A stretch of DNA of 7,806 nucleotides, taken from assembly GCA_005888865.1 (NCBI GenBank), contig VBCL01000210.1:1-7806 (forward strand), written 5' to 3'. Shown here piece after piece: positions 1 through 7,500 of the stretch. Below the pieces are notes generated by a model that saw only the letters and a list, made by a program, of their open reading frames with translations, did not search any database and was not told where the DNA came from. Origin of the DNA: Betaproteobacteria bacterium (GTDB lineage: Bacteria > Pseudomonadota > Gammaproteobacteria > Burkholderiales > Casimicrobiaceae). Position numbers and translations under genes: made by a program. Numbering within the stretch: position 1 is the first letter of the stretch; each line of letters begins with the position of its first letter.

Positions 1-386
1 GTCAGGTTCTCCTCGATTTCCAGCGGCATTTGTGGCGCCCGCTCGTTCAGCGCGGGAATCAGGTCGGGAAGAAGATACGGCGCGACGGTGTAGATGACGC
101 CGAGCCGGAACAGACCGACCAGCTGGTTGCGGCCCGCCTGGGCGATGTCGCGAATTCGCGTGGCTTCCTCGAGCACCTTGTGCGCCTGCTCGACGATGCG
201 TTCGCCGACCGGAGTCACGGTGATCTCGGACTTGCCGCGCTCGAAGAGCTGCGTTCCCAGCTCCTCCTCGAGCTTCTGGATGGCGACCGACAGCGCCGGC
301 TGGCTCACAAAGCAGCGCTGCGCGGCGCGCCCGAAGCTTTTCTCCTGCGCGATCGCGACGACGTAGCGCAGCTCGTTTAACGTCAT
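1..386 (-). CDS. oxyR: LysR-family peroxide-sensing regulator OxyR (N-terminal part, cut by window edge)
   Basis: A LysR-type transcription factor; 128 complete codons are visible and the rest lies beyond base 1. It opens MTLNELRYVVAIAQEKSFGR. A winged helix-turn-helix follows at about residues 17-45, with C25 in the RCFVSQPALS segment, the same position as Cys25 of E. coli OxyR. A linker helix spans about 60-88. The effector domain begins with a GVIYTVAPYLLP stretch at about 96-107, very close to the OxyR pattern that follows the linker. Known OxyR proteins sense hydrogen peroxide through two cysteines near residues 199 and 208 and activate catalase, peroxiredoxin and related genes; those cysteines are outside the window, so redox function is inferred. 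The ATG at 386 was chosen because it gives the family's usual N-terminus. No good ribosome binding site precedes it. It could be another LysR regulator close to OxyR, but the effector-domain start argues for OxyR. Confidence 0.87.
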   Translation of the reverse strand, partial: MTLNELRYVVAIAQEKSFGRAAQRCFVSQPALSVAIQKLEEELGTQLFERGKSEITVTPVGERIVEQAHKVLEEATRIRDIAQAGRNQLVGLFRLGVIYTVAPYLLPDLIPALNERAPQMPLEIEENL

Positions 387-470
387 CGACGCCAGGCCCA
401 CACAGGGCCGATCTGCGTCGTTCCAGTGCTCCGCGATCCTCGGCGCTTCTTCATGTCGTCCGGCATCCGC
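387..470 (-). other. galU-oxyR intergenic leader
   Basis: This 84-nt gap separates the galU stop from the oxyR ATG. Read on the minus strand it holds a small inverted repeat (395-409) and a possible 23-codon open frame whose stop overlaps the oxyR start. I see no run of T after a stem, hence no intrinsic terminator, no convincing -35/-10 pair, and no obvious four-box OxyR operator. oxyR may therefore be read from the upstream genes, or from a promoter too divergent to recognise by eye. Confidence 0.5.
395..409 (-). repeat. Short perfect inverted repeat just upstream of oxyR
   Basis: The sequence GGCCC-TGTGT-GGGCC on the minus strand can form a 5-bp all-GC stem with a 5-nt loop. It ends 8 nt before the oxyR ATG, so the stem would cover the place where a ribosome binding site normally sits. 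It could limit oxyR translation, act as a protein-binding site, or be chance in a GC-rich sequence. There is no T run, so it is not a terminator. Confidence 0.3.
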
Positions 471-1346
471 TCATGCGACGCGCTCGGTGAGAAACCGGGC
501 AAAGGCCTCGCCGATTTCGGGATGCTTCACCCCGTAGTCGACCATCGCCTCGAGATAGCCGAGCTTGTTACCGCAGTCGTAGCGCCGCCCCTCGAACAGG
601 TAGGCGAGCACTTTCTCGTCGCCGAGGAGGCGCGCGATCGCGTCGGTGAGCTGGATCTCGCCCCCTGCACCGGGCGGCATCGTGTGCAGATGATGGAAGA
701 TACGCGGTGTCAGGATGTAGCGTCCAACCACTCCCTGCGTGGATGGTGTCGTGCCCGGCTTGGGCTTCTCGACGATGCGCGTGATGCGGCCCAGCCGCTC
801 GCCGAGCTTGTCGGTCTCGACGATCCCGTAGCTGCCGATCTCGTTCTGGTCGACGGGTATCACTCCGACGAGCGAATATTGCTCGCGGCTTGCGATCTCG
901 GTCATCTGCTTCAGCACGGGAACCTTGGCATCGATCAGGTCGTCGGCGAGCAGCACGGCGAACGGCTCGTTGCCGATGACCGGCTGGGCACAAAGCACCG
1001 CGTGTCCCAAGCCCAGCGCCTCGGCCTGACGGATGTAAATGCAGTTGATGCCGCGTGGCAACACGCCATGCACGATGTCCAGGAGCTCGGTCTTCTTGCG
1101 CGCGGCGAGCTCGGTCTCGAGCTCGTACGCCTTGTCGAAATGATCCTCGATCGCCCGTTTGTTGCGACCGTTGATGAAGATCATGTCGGTGATTCCTGCT
1201 GCAGCCGCCTCCTCGACCGCAAACTGGATCAGCGGCTTGTCGACGATCGGCAGCATCTCCTTCGGGCTGGCCTTGGTCACCGGAAGGAAGCGGCTGCCAA
1301 GCCCTGCCACCGGAAAAACCGCCTTGCTGATCTTGCCAAATGCCAT
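471..1346 (-). CDS. galU: UTP-glucose-1-phosphate uridylyltransferase
   Basis: GalU joins UTP and glucose 1-phosphate to give UDP-glucose and pyrophosphate in the cytoplasm. UDP-glucose feeds lipopolysaccharide, exopolysaccharide, trehalose and galactose metabolism. The 291-residue protein is full length for the bacterial family (about 290-300). Visible motifs are the nucleotide-binding loop FPVAGLGSRFLPVTK (11-25) followed by PKEMLPIVDKP (28-38), GLGHAV (112-117), the metal- and sugar-binding LADDLID (133-139), VEKPKP (192-197), GRYIL (208-212), GEIQLTDAI (229-237) and YDCGNKLGYLEA (256-267). All key positions look intact. The ATG at 1346 has a GGAG ribosome binding site 6 nt upstream and lies 20 nt after the ligA stop, so it is probably co-transcribed with ligA. 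The close relative RfbA (dTTP-specific) is unlikely because the KEMLPIVDKP form is typical of GalU. Confidence 0.97.
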   Translation of the reverse strand: MAFGKISKAVFPVAGLGSRFLPVTKASPKEMLPIVDKPLIQFAVEEAAAAGITDMIFINGRNKRAIEDHFDKAYELETELAARKKTELLDIVHGVLPRGINCIYIRQAEALGLGHAVLCAQPVIGNEPFAVLLADDLIDAKVPVLKQMTEIASREQYSLVGVIPVDQNEIGSYGIVETDKLGERLGRITRIVEKPKPGTTPSTQGVVGRYILTPRIFHHLHTMPPGAGGEIQLTDAIARLLGDEKVLAYLFEGRRYDCGNKLGYLEAMVDYGVKHPEIGEAFARFLTERVA

Positions 1347-1352
1347 GGGTTA

Positions 1353-1356
1353 CTCC
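1353..1356 (-). promoter_or_regulatory. Ribosome binding site of galU
   Basis: GGAG on the minus strand, 6 nt before the galU ATG, is a standard Shine-Dalgarno element. It supports the start at 1346 and lies wholly in the 20-nt gap after ligA. Confidence 0.75.
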
Positions 1357-1366
1357 GTCTTTAGAT

Positions 1367-3412
1367 TCATCCGCCGCGGCGACGATTGATGGTTGCTTTG
1401 AGCTGTTGTTCGTCGAGCACCGGCACACCGAGCTCGCCGGCGCGCTCGAGCTTGCTGCCCGGATCGTCTCCGGCGACGAGGTAATTCGTCTTTTTCGATA
1501 CGCTGCCGGCCACCTTGCCGCCGTGACTCTCGATCAACTCTTTCGCATCTTCGCGCGACAACGTCGGCAACGTACCCGTCAAGACAAAAGTCAGCCCGTG
1601 CAATTTGCCCGTCGCCGCGCGCTGCGGCGCACCTTCCGGCCACTGTACCCCTGCGGCGCGCAGCTGGGCAATGATTTCGCGATTGTGCGGCTCGCCGAAG
1701 AACTGACGAATGCTCTGGGCCAGTACCGGGCCCACGTCATGCACGTCGAGCAGCGCAGCTTCGTCCGCATCGAGCAGTGCGTCGAGACCGCCGAAGTGGC
1801 GGGCAAGATCCTTCGCCGTTGTCTCGCCGACGTGGCGGATACCGAGCGCGTAGATGAAGCGCGCCAGCGTGGTGCGGCGCGACTTGTCGATCGCGGCGAC
1901 GACATTGGCCGCGGATTTCTCCGCCATGCGTTCGAGCTCGGCCAGCCCAGCCACCCCGAGCTTGTAGAGATCCGCCGCGGTGCGCACGACCTTGCCCTCG
2001 ACCAGCTGGTCGACGAGCTTGTCGCCCATACCTTCGATGTCCATCGCGCGCCGGCTCGCGAAGTGCAGCAGCGCCTGCTTGACCTGCGCCGGACAGACCA
2101 GTCCTCCCGTGCAGCGGGCGATCGCCTCGTCGGGCAGCCGCACGATCGCCGAGCCGCATTCGGGGCATTTGCGCGGCAGGCTGAATTCACGCGCGCCCTT
2201 GGGCCGTTTCTCGACGACCACGCGCACCACTTCCGGGATCACGTCACCGGCACGCCGGACGATGACCGTGTCGCCGACGCGCACGTCCTTGCGCCGCACC
2301 TCGTCCTCGTTATGGAGCGTCGCGTTGGTCACGGTCACGCCGCCGACGAACACCGGTTTCAGGCGCGCCACGGGTGTGATCGCACCGGTGCGCCCGACCT
2401 GGACCTCGACGGCGAGAACCTCGGTGGGCATCTCTTCGGCGGGAAACTTGTGCGCGACCGCGAACCGCGGCGCCCGCGACACGAAACCCAGGCGTTCCTG
2501 CTGTGCGAGATCGTTGACCTTGTACACGACGCCGTCGATCTGGTAGGCCAGCCCGTCGCGCTTCTCGCCAATGCCCCGATAGTAGGCGAGCACCCCGTCG
2601 AGCCCGCGGACCACCGCACGCTCGCGCGCCACCGGCAGCCGCAGCTCGGCGAGGAAATCCATCACGGCGGCCTGCGTCGCGGGTGGCCGCCCGCGCGAGC
2701 CCCAATCGACCTGGCCGACACCATAGGCGACGAAGGTGAGCCCGCGCGCTGCCGTCATCTTCGGATCGAGCTGCCGTAAACCCCCGGCGGCGGCGTTGCG
2801 CGGATTGACGAAGAGCCGCTCGCCTTTCGCCGCCTGCGCCGCGTTGAGGCGTTCGAAGTCGCGCTTGTTCATCAGCACTTCGCCGCGGATCTCGAGCAGC
2901 GAGGGCAGCGTGCCGTCTGCCGGCAGCTTGAGCGGGATCGCCCGGATCGTCCTGAGGTTCGCCGTGACGTTCTCGCCGGTGAAGCCGTCGCCGCGCGTCG
3001 CGCCGAACGTGAAGGCGCCACGCTCGTAGGTCAGGCTCACCGCCAGCCCGTCGAACTTGGGCTCGACCTCATAGTCGACGGCGTCGACCCTCAGGATCTC
3101 GCGCACGCGCCGGTCGAATGCAGCCGCCTCGTCGGTGGTGAAAGCGTTGTTGAGCGAGAGCATCGGCAGCCGATGCGTGACCGGTGCGAACCCCGCCGCC
3201 GGCGCCGCGCCCACGCGCTGGGTGGGTGAATCCTGGGTTGCGAGCTCGGGATAGTCGCGCTCGAGAGCCTCGAGCTCGTGGAACAGCCCGTCGTACTCCT
3301 CGTCGCTGATGGCCGGTGCATCCTCCACGTAATAGTGATAATTGTGCTTGTCGATCGCGGCGCGAAGGTCCGCCGCCCGCTCGGCCGCCTTCCGAGGAAC
3401 GCCGGCGCTCAA
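1367..3412 (-). CDS. ligA: NAD-dependent DNA ligase LigA
   Basis: LigA seals nicks in duplex DNA using NAD+ and is the essential replicative ligase of bacteria. The 681-residue protein has every domain of the family in order. Domain Ia (about 1-70) contains HNYHYYVEDAP and SDEEYD for the nicotinamide mononucleotide pocket. The adenylation domain follows with the nucleophilic K119 in EPKFDGLA, RGE at 176-178 and HKFPAEE at 321-327. The OB fold spans about 330-410. A four-cysteine zinc finger uses C416, C419, C434 and C440. Helix-hairpin-helix repeats lie at about 445-590, and a C-terminal BRCT domain at about 600-681 includes the TGTLPTLSR stretch. No residue appears lost. The start is a TTG: the zipA TAG stop is in the same frame 8 codons upstream, no ATG or GTG lies between that stop and the conserved domain, and GGGGA sits 7 nt before the TTG. 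It lies between zipA and galU in an apparent operon. Confidence 0.98.
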   Translation of the reverse strand: MSAGVPRKAAERAADLRAAIDKHNYHYYVEDAPAISDEEYDGLFHELEALERDYPELATQDSPTQRVGAAPAAGFAPVTHRLPMLSLNNAFTTDEAAAFDRRVREILRVDAVDYEVEPKFDGLAVSLTYERGAFTFGATRGDGFTGENVTANLRTIRAIPLKLPADGTLPSLLEIRGEVLMNKRDFERLNAAQAAKGERLFVNPRNAAAGGLRQLDPKMTAARGLTFVAYGVGQVDWGSRGRPPATQAAVMDFLAELRLPVARERAVVRGLDGVLAYYRGIGEKRDGLAYQIDGVVYKVNDLAQQERLGFVSRAPRFAVAHKFPAEEMPTEVLAVEVQVGRTGAITPVARLKPVFVGGVTVTNATLHNEDEVRRKDVRVGDTVIVRRAGDVIPEVVRVVVEKRPKGAREFSLPRKCPECGSAIVRLPDEAIARCTGGLVCPAQVKQALLHFASRRAMDIEGMGDKLVDQLVEGKVVRTAADLYKLGVAGLAELERMAEKSAANVVAAIDKSRRTTLARFIYALGIRHVGETTAKDLARHFGGLDALLDADEAALLDVHDVGPVLAQSIRQFFGEPHNREIIAQLRAAGVQWPEGAPQRAATGKLHGLTFVLTGTLPTLSREDAKELIESHGGKVAGSVSKKTNYLVAGDDPGSKLERAGELGVPVLDEQQLKATINRRRGG

Positions 3413-3419
3413 GGGTCTA

Positions 3420-3424
3420 TCCCC
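3420..3424 (-). promoter_or_regulatory. Ribosome binding site that supports the TTG start of ligA
   Basis: GGGGA on the minus strand stands 7 nt before the TTG at 3412. Because no ATG or GTG is available in frame between the zipA stop and the first conserved ligase residues, this element decides the start. It falls in the 24-nt zipA-ligA gap. Confidence 0.6.
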
Positions 3425-3436
3425 ACGCTTGCCCGT

Positions 3437-4555
3437 CTATCCGAAAAGCCGCAACGCGCGCGGGCCGCCCGGCTCGATGTTCGCTTCGTGCAACGCAGCC
3501 GCCGTTGCCTGGACCTGACCGCGGATCGCGGAGAGCGCCGCATCGTCGAGCGGCCGCCGGTTGTCGTCGACGAGCACCGCGTCGAGCGTCTTGGCCAGAC
3601 GCTTGGCAATCAGCCGCATCTGGTCGAAAACGCGCACCGGCTCGACGACGCGCGGCACGTCGATCAGCAGCACGACACCGGGCGTGGTCATCGCGCGCAG
3701 CGACTCGATGGTGAAAGCCTCCTGCTTGTAGTTCTGCAGGCTGCACAGGACCGCGCCCGTCTCCTCCTGCAGGTACTCGAACTGGCCGCCGGCGTTCAAG
3801 CGAAACCCCGCGGCCTCGGCCACACCGCGCAGCCGCGTTCCGGCGATTTGTCCCAGCTCGCTCCGGAGAATCGTCAATCCAATCTGCACGTCGAGATCGG
3901 CGCAGAAACGGTCGATCTCTTCGGCGCGTGCAGTCTCCTCGGCTGCATCGGGCAGCGCGCATTCGGCGGAGAGCTCGGAGGCGACGTGGGCGGCGATGCC
4001 AAGGAAGTTTCCGATGTCGGCGCGGCTCGCCGCACCGGAGCGGTCGGCGAGGAGCAGGCACGCCGCGATCTGCTGCCAGGGGCCGGCCGCGGTGTCGAGC
4101 GCCTGCCAGGGCAAGTCCGCGCCGCGCCGGCCGAGCCAGCGCGCCGGCGTCCCCGCGGTGGCAGTCCGCGCGCGGGCGAGCGAGCTGCTGGGCACCGCCG
4201 CGCCGGGCGTAAGCAGCACTACGCATTCGATGTCCGGATCCGGAGACAGCGCGTCGCGTGCGCTGCGCGGGGCGGCCAGCGGCTGCGGCTGCAGCAGCGC
4301 CGGCTCTTCGCTGTCGAGCGCTTCGACGGGCTCTTCCGGCGCCTGCTCGATCGCCACGCTCTGTCCACGCCCCGCGTCGGAATCGTCGCCGCGCAGCGTG
4401 GGCTCCGCGCGGTCCTCCCCTGCGCTCGCGGGCGCCGTGAACGCCGCCTCGACGCGACGTCGTGCGCGGCGCTCCTGACGCAGGTTGTACAACAGCACGC
4501 CGATGACGAGCACCACGCCGGCGACGAGCAGGCCCAGGAACAGCGAATTCATCAC
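3437..4555 (-). CDS. zipA: Cell division protein ZipA
   Basis: ZipA is an inner-membrane protein that binds the C-terminal tail of FtsZ and anchors the division ring. Counting from the GTG at 4555, the 372-residue product has one hydrophobic segment at about 4-23, then a basic stretch RQERRARRR (26-34) that fits an N-out, C-in topology. A low-complexity acidic, proline- and alanine-rich linker runs to about 107. The ZipA C-terminal FtsZ-binding domain fills about 215-350: LDVQIGLTIL, AEAAGFRL, MTTPGVVLLIDVPR and LDAVLVDDNRRPL match its strands and helices. Residues 108-215 form an extra ordered-looking region that I recall from betaproteobacterial ZipA. The start is either GTG at 4555 (4-nt overlap with the smc stop) or ATG at 4552 (1-nt overlap, TGATG); the ATG is the simpler choice. 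No good ribosome binding site is in range, so translation is probably coupled to smc. ligA follows in the same frame after a TAG and 24 nt. Confidence 0.92.
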   Translation of the reverse strand: MMNSLFLGLLVAGVVLVIGVLLYNLRQERRARRRVEAAFTAPASAGEDRAEPTLRGDDSDAGRGQSVAIEQAPEEPVEALDSEEPALLQPQPLAAPRSARDALSPDPDIECVVLLTPGAAVPSSSLARARTATAGTPARWLGRRGADLPWQALDTAAGPWQQIAACLLLADRSGAASRADIGNFLGIAAHVASELSAECALPDAAEETARAEEIDRFCADLDVQIGLTILRSELGQIAGTRLRGVAEAAGFRLNAGGQFEYLQEETGAVLCSLQNYKQEAFTIESLRAMTTPGVVLLIDVPRVVEPVRVFDQMRLIAKRLAKTLDAVLVDDNRRPLDDAALSAIRGQVQATAAALHEANIEPGGPRALRLFG

Positions 4556-7500
4556 GACGCTGCGGCGATCTGCCTCGGTTGAGCCTCTGCCAGCTCGAGC
4601 GCTTCGGCGATGTCGACGGCGACGACCCGCGACACGCCCGGGTCGGGCATCGTGATGCCGATGAGCTGCGCCGCCATCTCCATCGTGATCTTGTTGTGGC
4701 TGATGAATACGAACTGGGTCACATCCGCCATCCTGCGCACCATCGCGCAGAACCGTTCGGTGTTCGGATCGTCGAGCGGCGCGTCGACCTCGTCGAGCAG
4801 ACAGAACGGCGCTGGATTGAGCTGGAACAGCGCGAAAACCAGCGAGATCGCGGTCAGCGCCTTCTCGCCGCCCGACAGCAGGTGGATCGACGTGTTGCGC
4901 TTGCCCGGCGGCTGCGCGATCACCTGCACGCCCGAGTCGAGGATCTCCTCCCCGGTGAGGACGAGCCTCGCCTGACCGCCTCCGAAGAGCATCGGAAAGA
5001 GCTTGCCGAAGTTGGCGTTGACGCTCTCGAAGGTCTGCTGCAGGAGGTCGCGTGACTCGCGATCGATCTGGCGGATCGCCGCCTCCAATGTGGCCATCGC
5101 TTCGGTGAGATCCTGGGCCTGGGAATCCAGGTATTGCTTGCGCTCGGTCGACTGTTTGAGCTCGTCGAGCGCGGCCAGGTTCACCGCGCCGAGATCGGCG
5201 ATCGCCTGCGTCAGCCTCTCGATTTCGCCCGGCAGCGTGCTCGCCCGTCCCCAGGCCTTGAGCGCGGCCGGCAGTGCGGCAAGGTCGGCGTGTGCCTCCG
5301 TGAGCTGTTCGCTGAACTGCTGCTCGGAGAGCAGCGCCGCCTGCTCCTTCAGGCGCGCTTCCTCGATCCTTGCGCGCGCGGGCTCGACCTTCTGCTCGAC
5401 GGTGAGCCGCGCTTCCTCGGCACCCCGAAGCTCGGCCGCGACCGCTTCCTGCGCGTCACGCGCGGCGGCGAGCGCGGCTTCCGCGGCGGAGCGCGCCGAA
5501 AGTTGCGCCTGGAGCGATTCCTCGACCGGCGTCCAGTCGATCTCTTCCCGCTGCGCCGACAATTGTCCGACCAGCGCCTGCTGCTGTGCGATCTGCGTCT
5601 CGAGGGTCTCGCGCCGGCGCGCGTATTCGTCCAGCCGCTCCCGGCACGAGCGCTCGGCGAAGCCCGCCTCCTGCGCGGTGCGCTCGGCCGTGCGAACACG
5701 GTCGCGCGCGCGAACCAGCGCCGCGTCCGCTTCCTCGCCAGCCCTCGCCGTGGCGTCGCGGCTGCGCGCTTCGGTCGCGTGCCGCGAGCGTTCCATTGCG
5801 ATCGCCGCGTCGATACCCGCCCGCGCCTCGCGCTCCGCGGCTTCCTCGGCGGCCAGCGCGGCGAGCTCGTCGGCGATGGCTGCCCGGCGCTTTTCGGCGG
5901 CCTCGGCGGTCTGCTTCAAGCCCATCAGCTCGAGATCGAGATCGTGGCAGCGCCGCTGTTGCGAGGCCAGCGCCAGGCTTTCGCCGTGATACGCCTCCTG
6001 CTGGGCGTTGAGCTCCGCTTCGACCCGATCGCGTTCCGCGGCCGCGGTGTCGGTTGCCTCGCGCGCGAGCGCGATCGAGGTCTCGAGCTCCGAGAGCTCG
6101 CGCTGCCTTGCGAGCACGCCGTGGAGCTCACTGTCCGGCGCGAAAAAACTAATCCCCTGGGCGGTGACAACGTGACCCTCGGGGGTAACGAACGCGTCGC
6201 CCGTGCGAAGCGCACCGCGATCGGCGAGCGCACGATCGAGATCGGCGCGGCAACGCACCCCGGCAAGCCAGTCGCCGAGCACGCGCGTGAGCCCCGGACG
6301 CACAAGCTTGACCTTGGCCAGCAGTGAATCGCCGCCTTCGCCTTCGCGGCCGCCCGCCGTCGCCGGATCCGCGGTGTACGCGGCGATCCGGCCGGGCAAG
6401 GTTCCGCCATCGGCCCAGGCAAGCGCAGCATCGAGCTTGTCGACCTCGAGCGCGTTGAGCCGCTCGCGAAGCACCGCCTCCAGCGCGTCTTCCCAACCGC
6501 GTTCGATGTCCAGTTGCTGCCACAGCCGCCGTGCGCCTTCGAGGTGCCGGGCCGCGAGCCATTCGTCGGCGTCCTTGCCGCGCCCGATCTTCGCCTGCAG
6601 CGCGGCGAGCGCGGCGGAGCGTGCCTCGCGGTCCGCGAGCGTCCGGCTCGCCTGCTCCCATGCGTCGCTGGCGGAGCGCTGGCTCTCCTGCAACGCCTGA
6701 ACGGCGTCGCGCAGGCCACCGAGCGCGGCCTCGCGACCGGCGAGATCGGCGGCTTCCTGCTCGAGCTGCTCGGCGACGAGCGCAATCTGCTCGGCAAGCG
6801 GCGCGCCCAACGACGCGACTTCCGCATCCAGTCGCTCGCGCCGCTGCGCCAGCGCCGCGAGCGTCTTGCCCGCATTCTCGCGGCGCGTCTCGGCCACCCT
6901 TATCGCCTGCTCGATGTCGGTCAGCCGCTGCTGAACCTCGGCGAGTGCGCCGACCGCGGCTGCGACGCCGGCTTCGGCCTGCGGCAAGGCGGCCAGGGCG
7001 GCACGCTCTTCCTCGGCTGCGCTCTCGCGTGCGTTGGACGATCGCCGCTTCCAGCTCGCGCTCGCCTTCACGCGACTCGGCATCGAGCGCCGCGATCTGT
7101 CCGGTGAGCCCCGACAACAGCTCGCCGACCTGCGCGACTTGCTGCGACAGGCGGCCTTCGCTCTCGCGCGCGAATTGCAGCTGCTGCTCGAGACGTGTGA
7201 CTTCCGCGTTCGCGGCGTAGAAAGCGCCTTGCTTCTCATGCAAGTCGTCGCCCGCGCGGTATTGCGCGGCGCGCAGCGTCTCGACGTGATTCTCGGCCGC
7301 GCGAAGCTCCGCCTGCACGGCTTCGAAGGCGCCGGTGAGGTTGGCGATCTCGGTGCCGTGCTTCTCGCGCAGACGCACCGCATCCAGCTGCTTGGCGAAC
7401 CAGAGCATGTGCTGCCCCTGCTTCAGGCGCGTTTCGAAGTCGCGGTACTGCGCGGCGATTTGCGCCTGCGCCTCGAGCTTGGCGAGCTGCGATACCAGCT

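Noticed and set aside
387..470. Intrinsic terminator or OxyR autoregulatory operator after galU
   Set aside because: The only stem is not followed by a T run on the minus strand, and I could not find the spaced ATAG/CTAT-type boxes of an OxyR site.
1340..2779. A 479-codon open frame on the plus strand across ligA
   Set aside because: It is antisense to a fully conserved ligase, its predicted protein is rich in Arg, His and Asp with no domain I recognise, and GC-rich codon use on the other strand keeps such frames open by chance.
3278..4582. A 434-codon plus-strand open frame opposite zipA and the ligA 5' end
   Set aside because: It is a shadow of the minus-strand genes, spans two of them and their gap, and has low-complexity arginine-rich content.
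5003..6327. Long plus-strand open frames opposite smc, rich in Ser/Ala or Arg/Leu
   Set aside because: They mirror the Glu/Ala/Leu coiled-coil codons of smc on the opposite strand. The repetitive look comes from the coiled coil, not from an independent gene.
6149..7021. Minus-strand continuation of the first smc frame as an arginine-rich tail
   Set aside because: The SMC-like sequence, including the hinge, continues in the other frame over the same bases, so this tail is out-of-frame sequence.
7022..7039. Programmed ribosomal frameshift in smc
   Set aside because: There is no slippery run, no rare-codon or stop signal of the kind used in known +1 sites, and SMC is not known to use frameshifting. 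A sequence error or recent indel is simpler.
5100..7400. Frequent CTCGAG- and GAGCTCG-like words that resemble short repeats
   Set aside because: They fall on Glu-Leu and Leu-Glu codon pairs in the coiled-coil arms and are irregularly spaced, so they reflect protein composition rather than a DNA repeat array.
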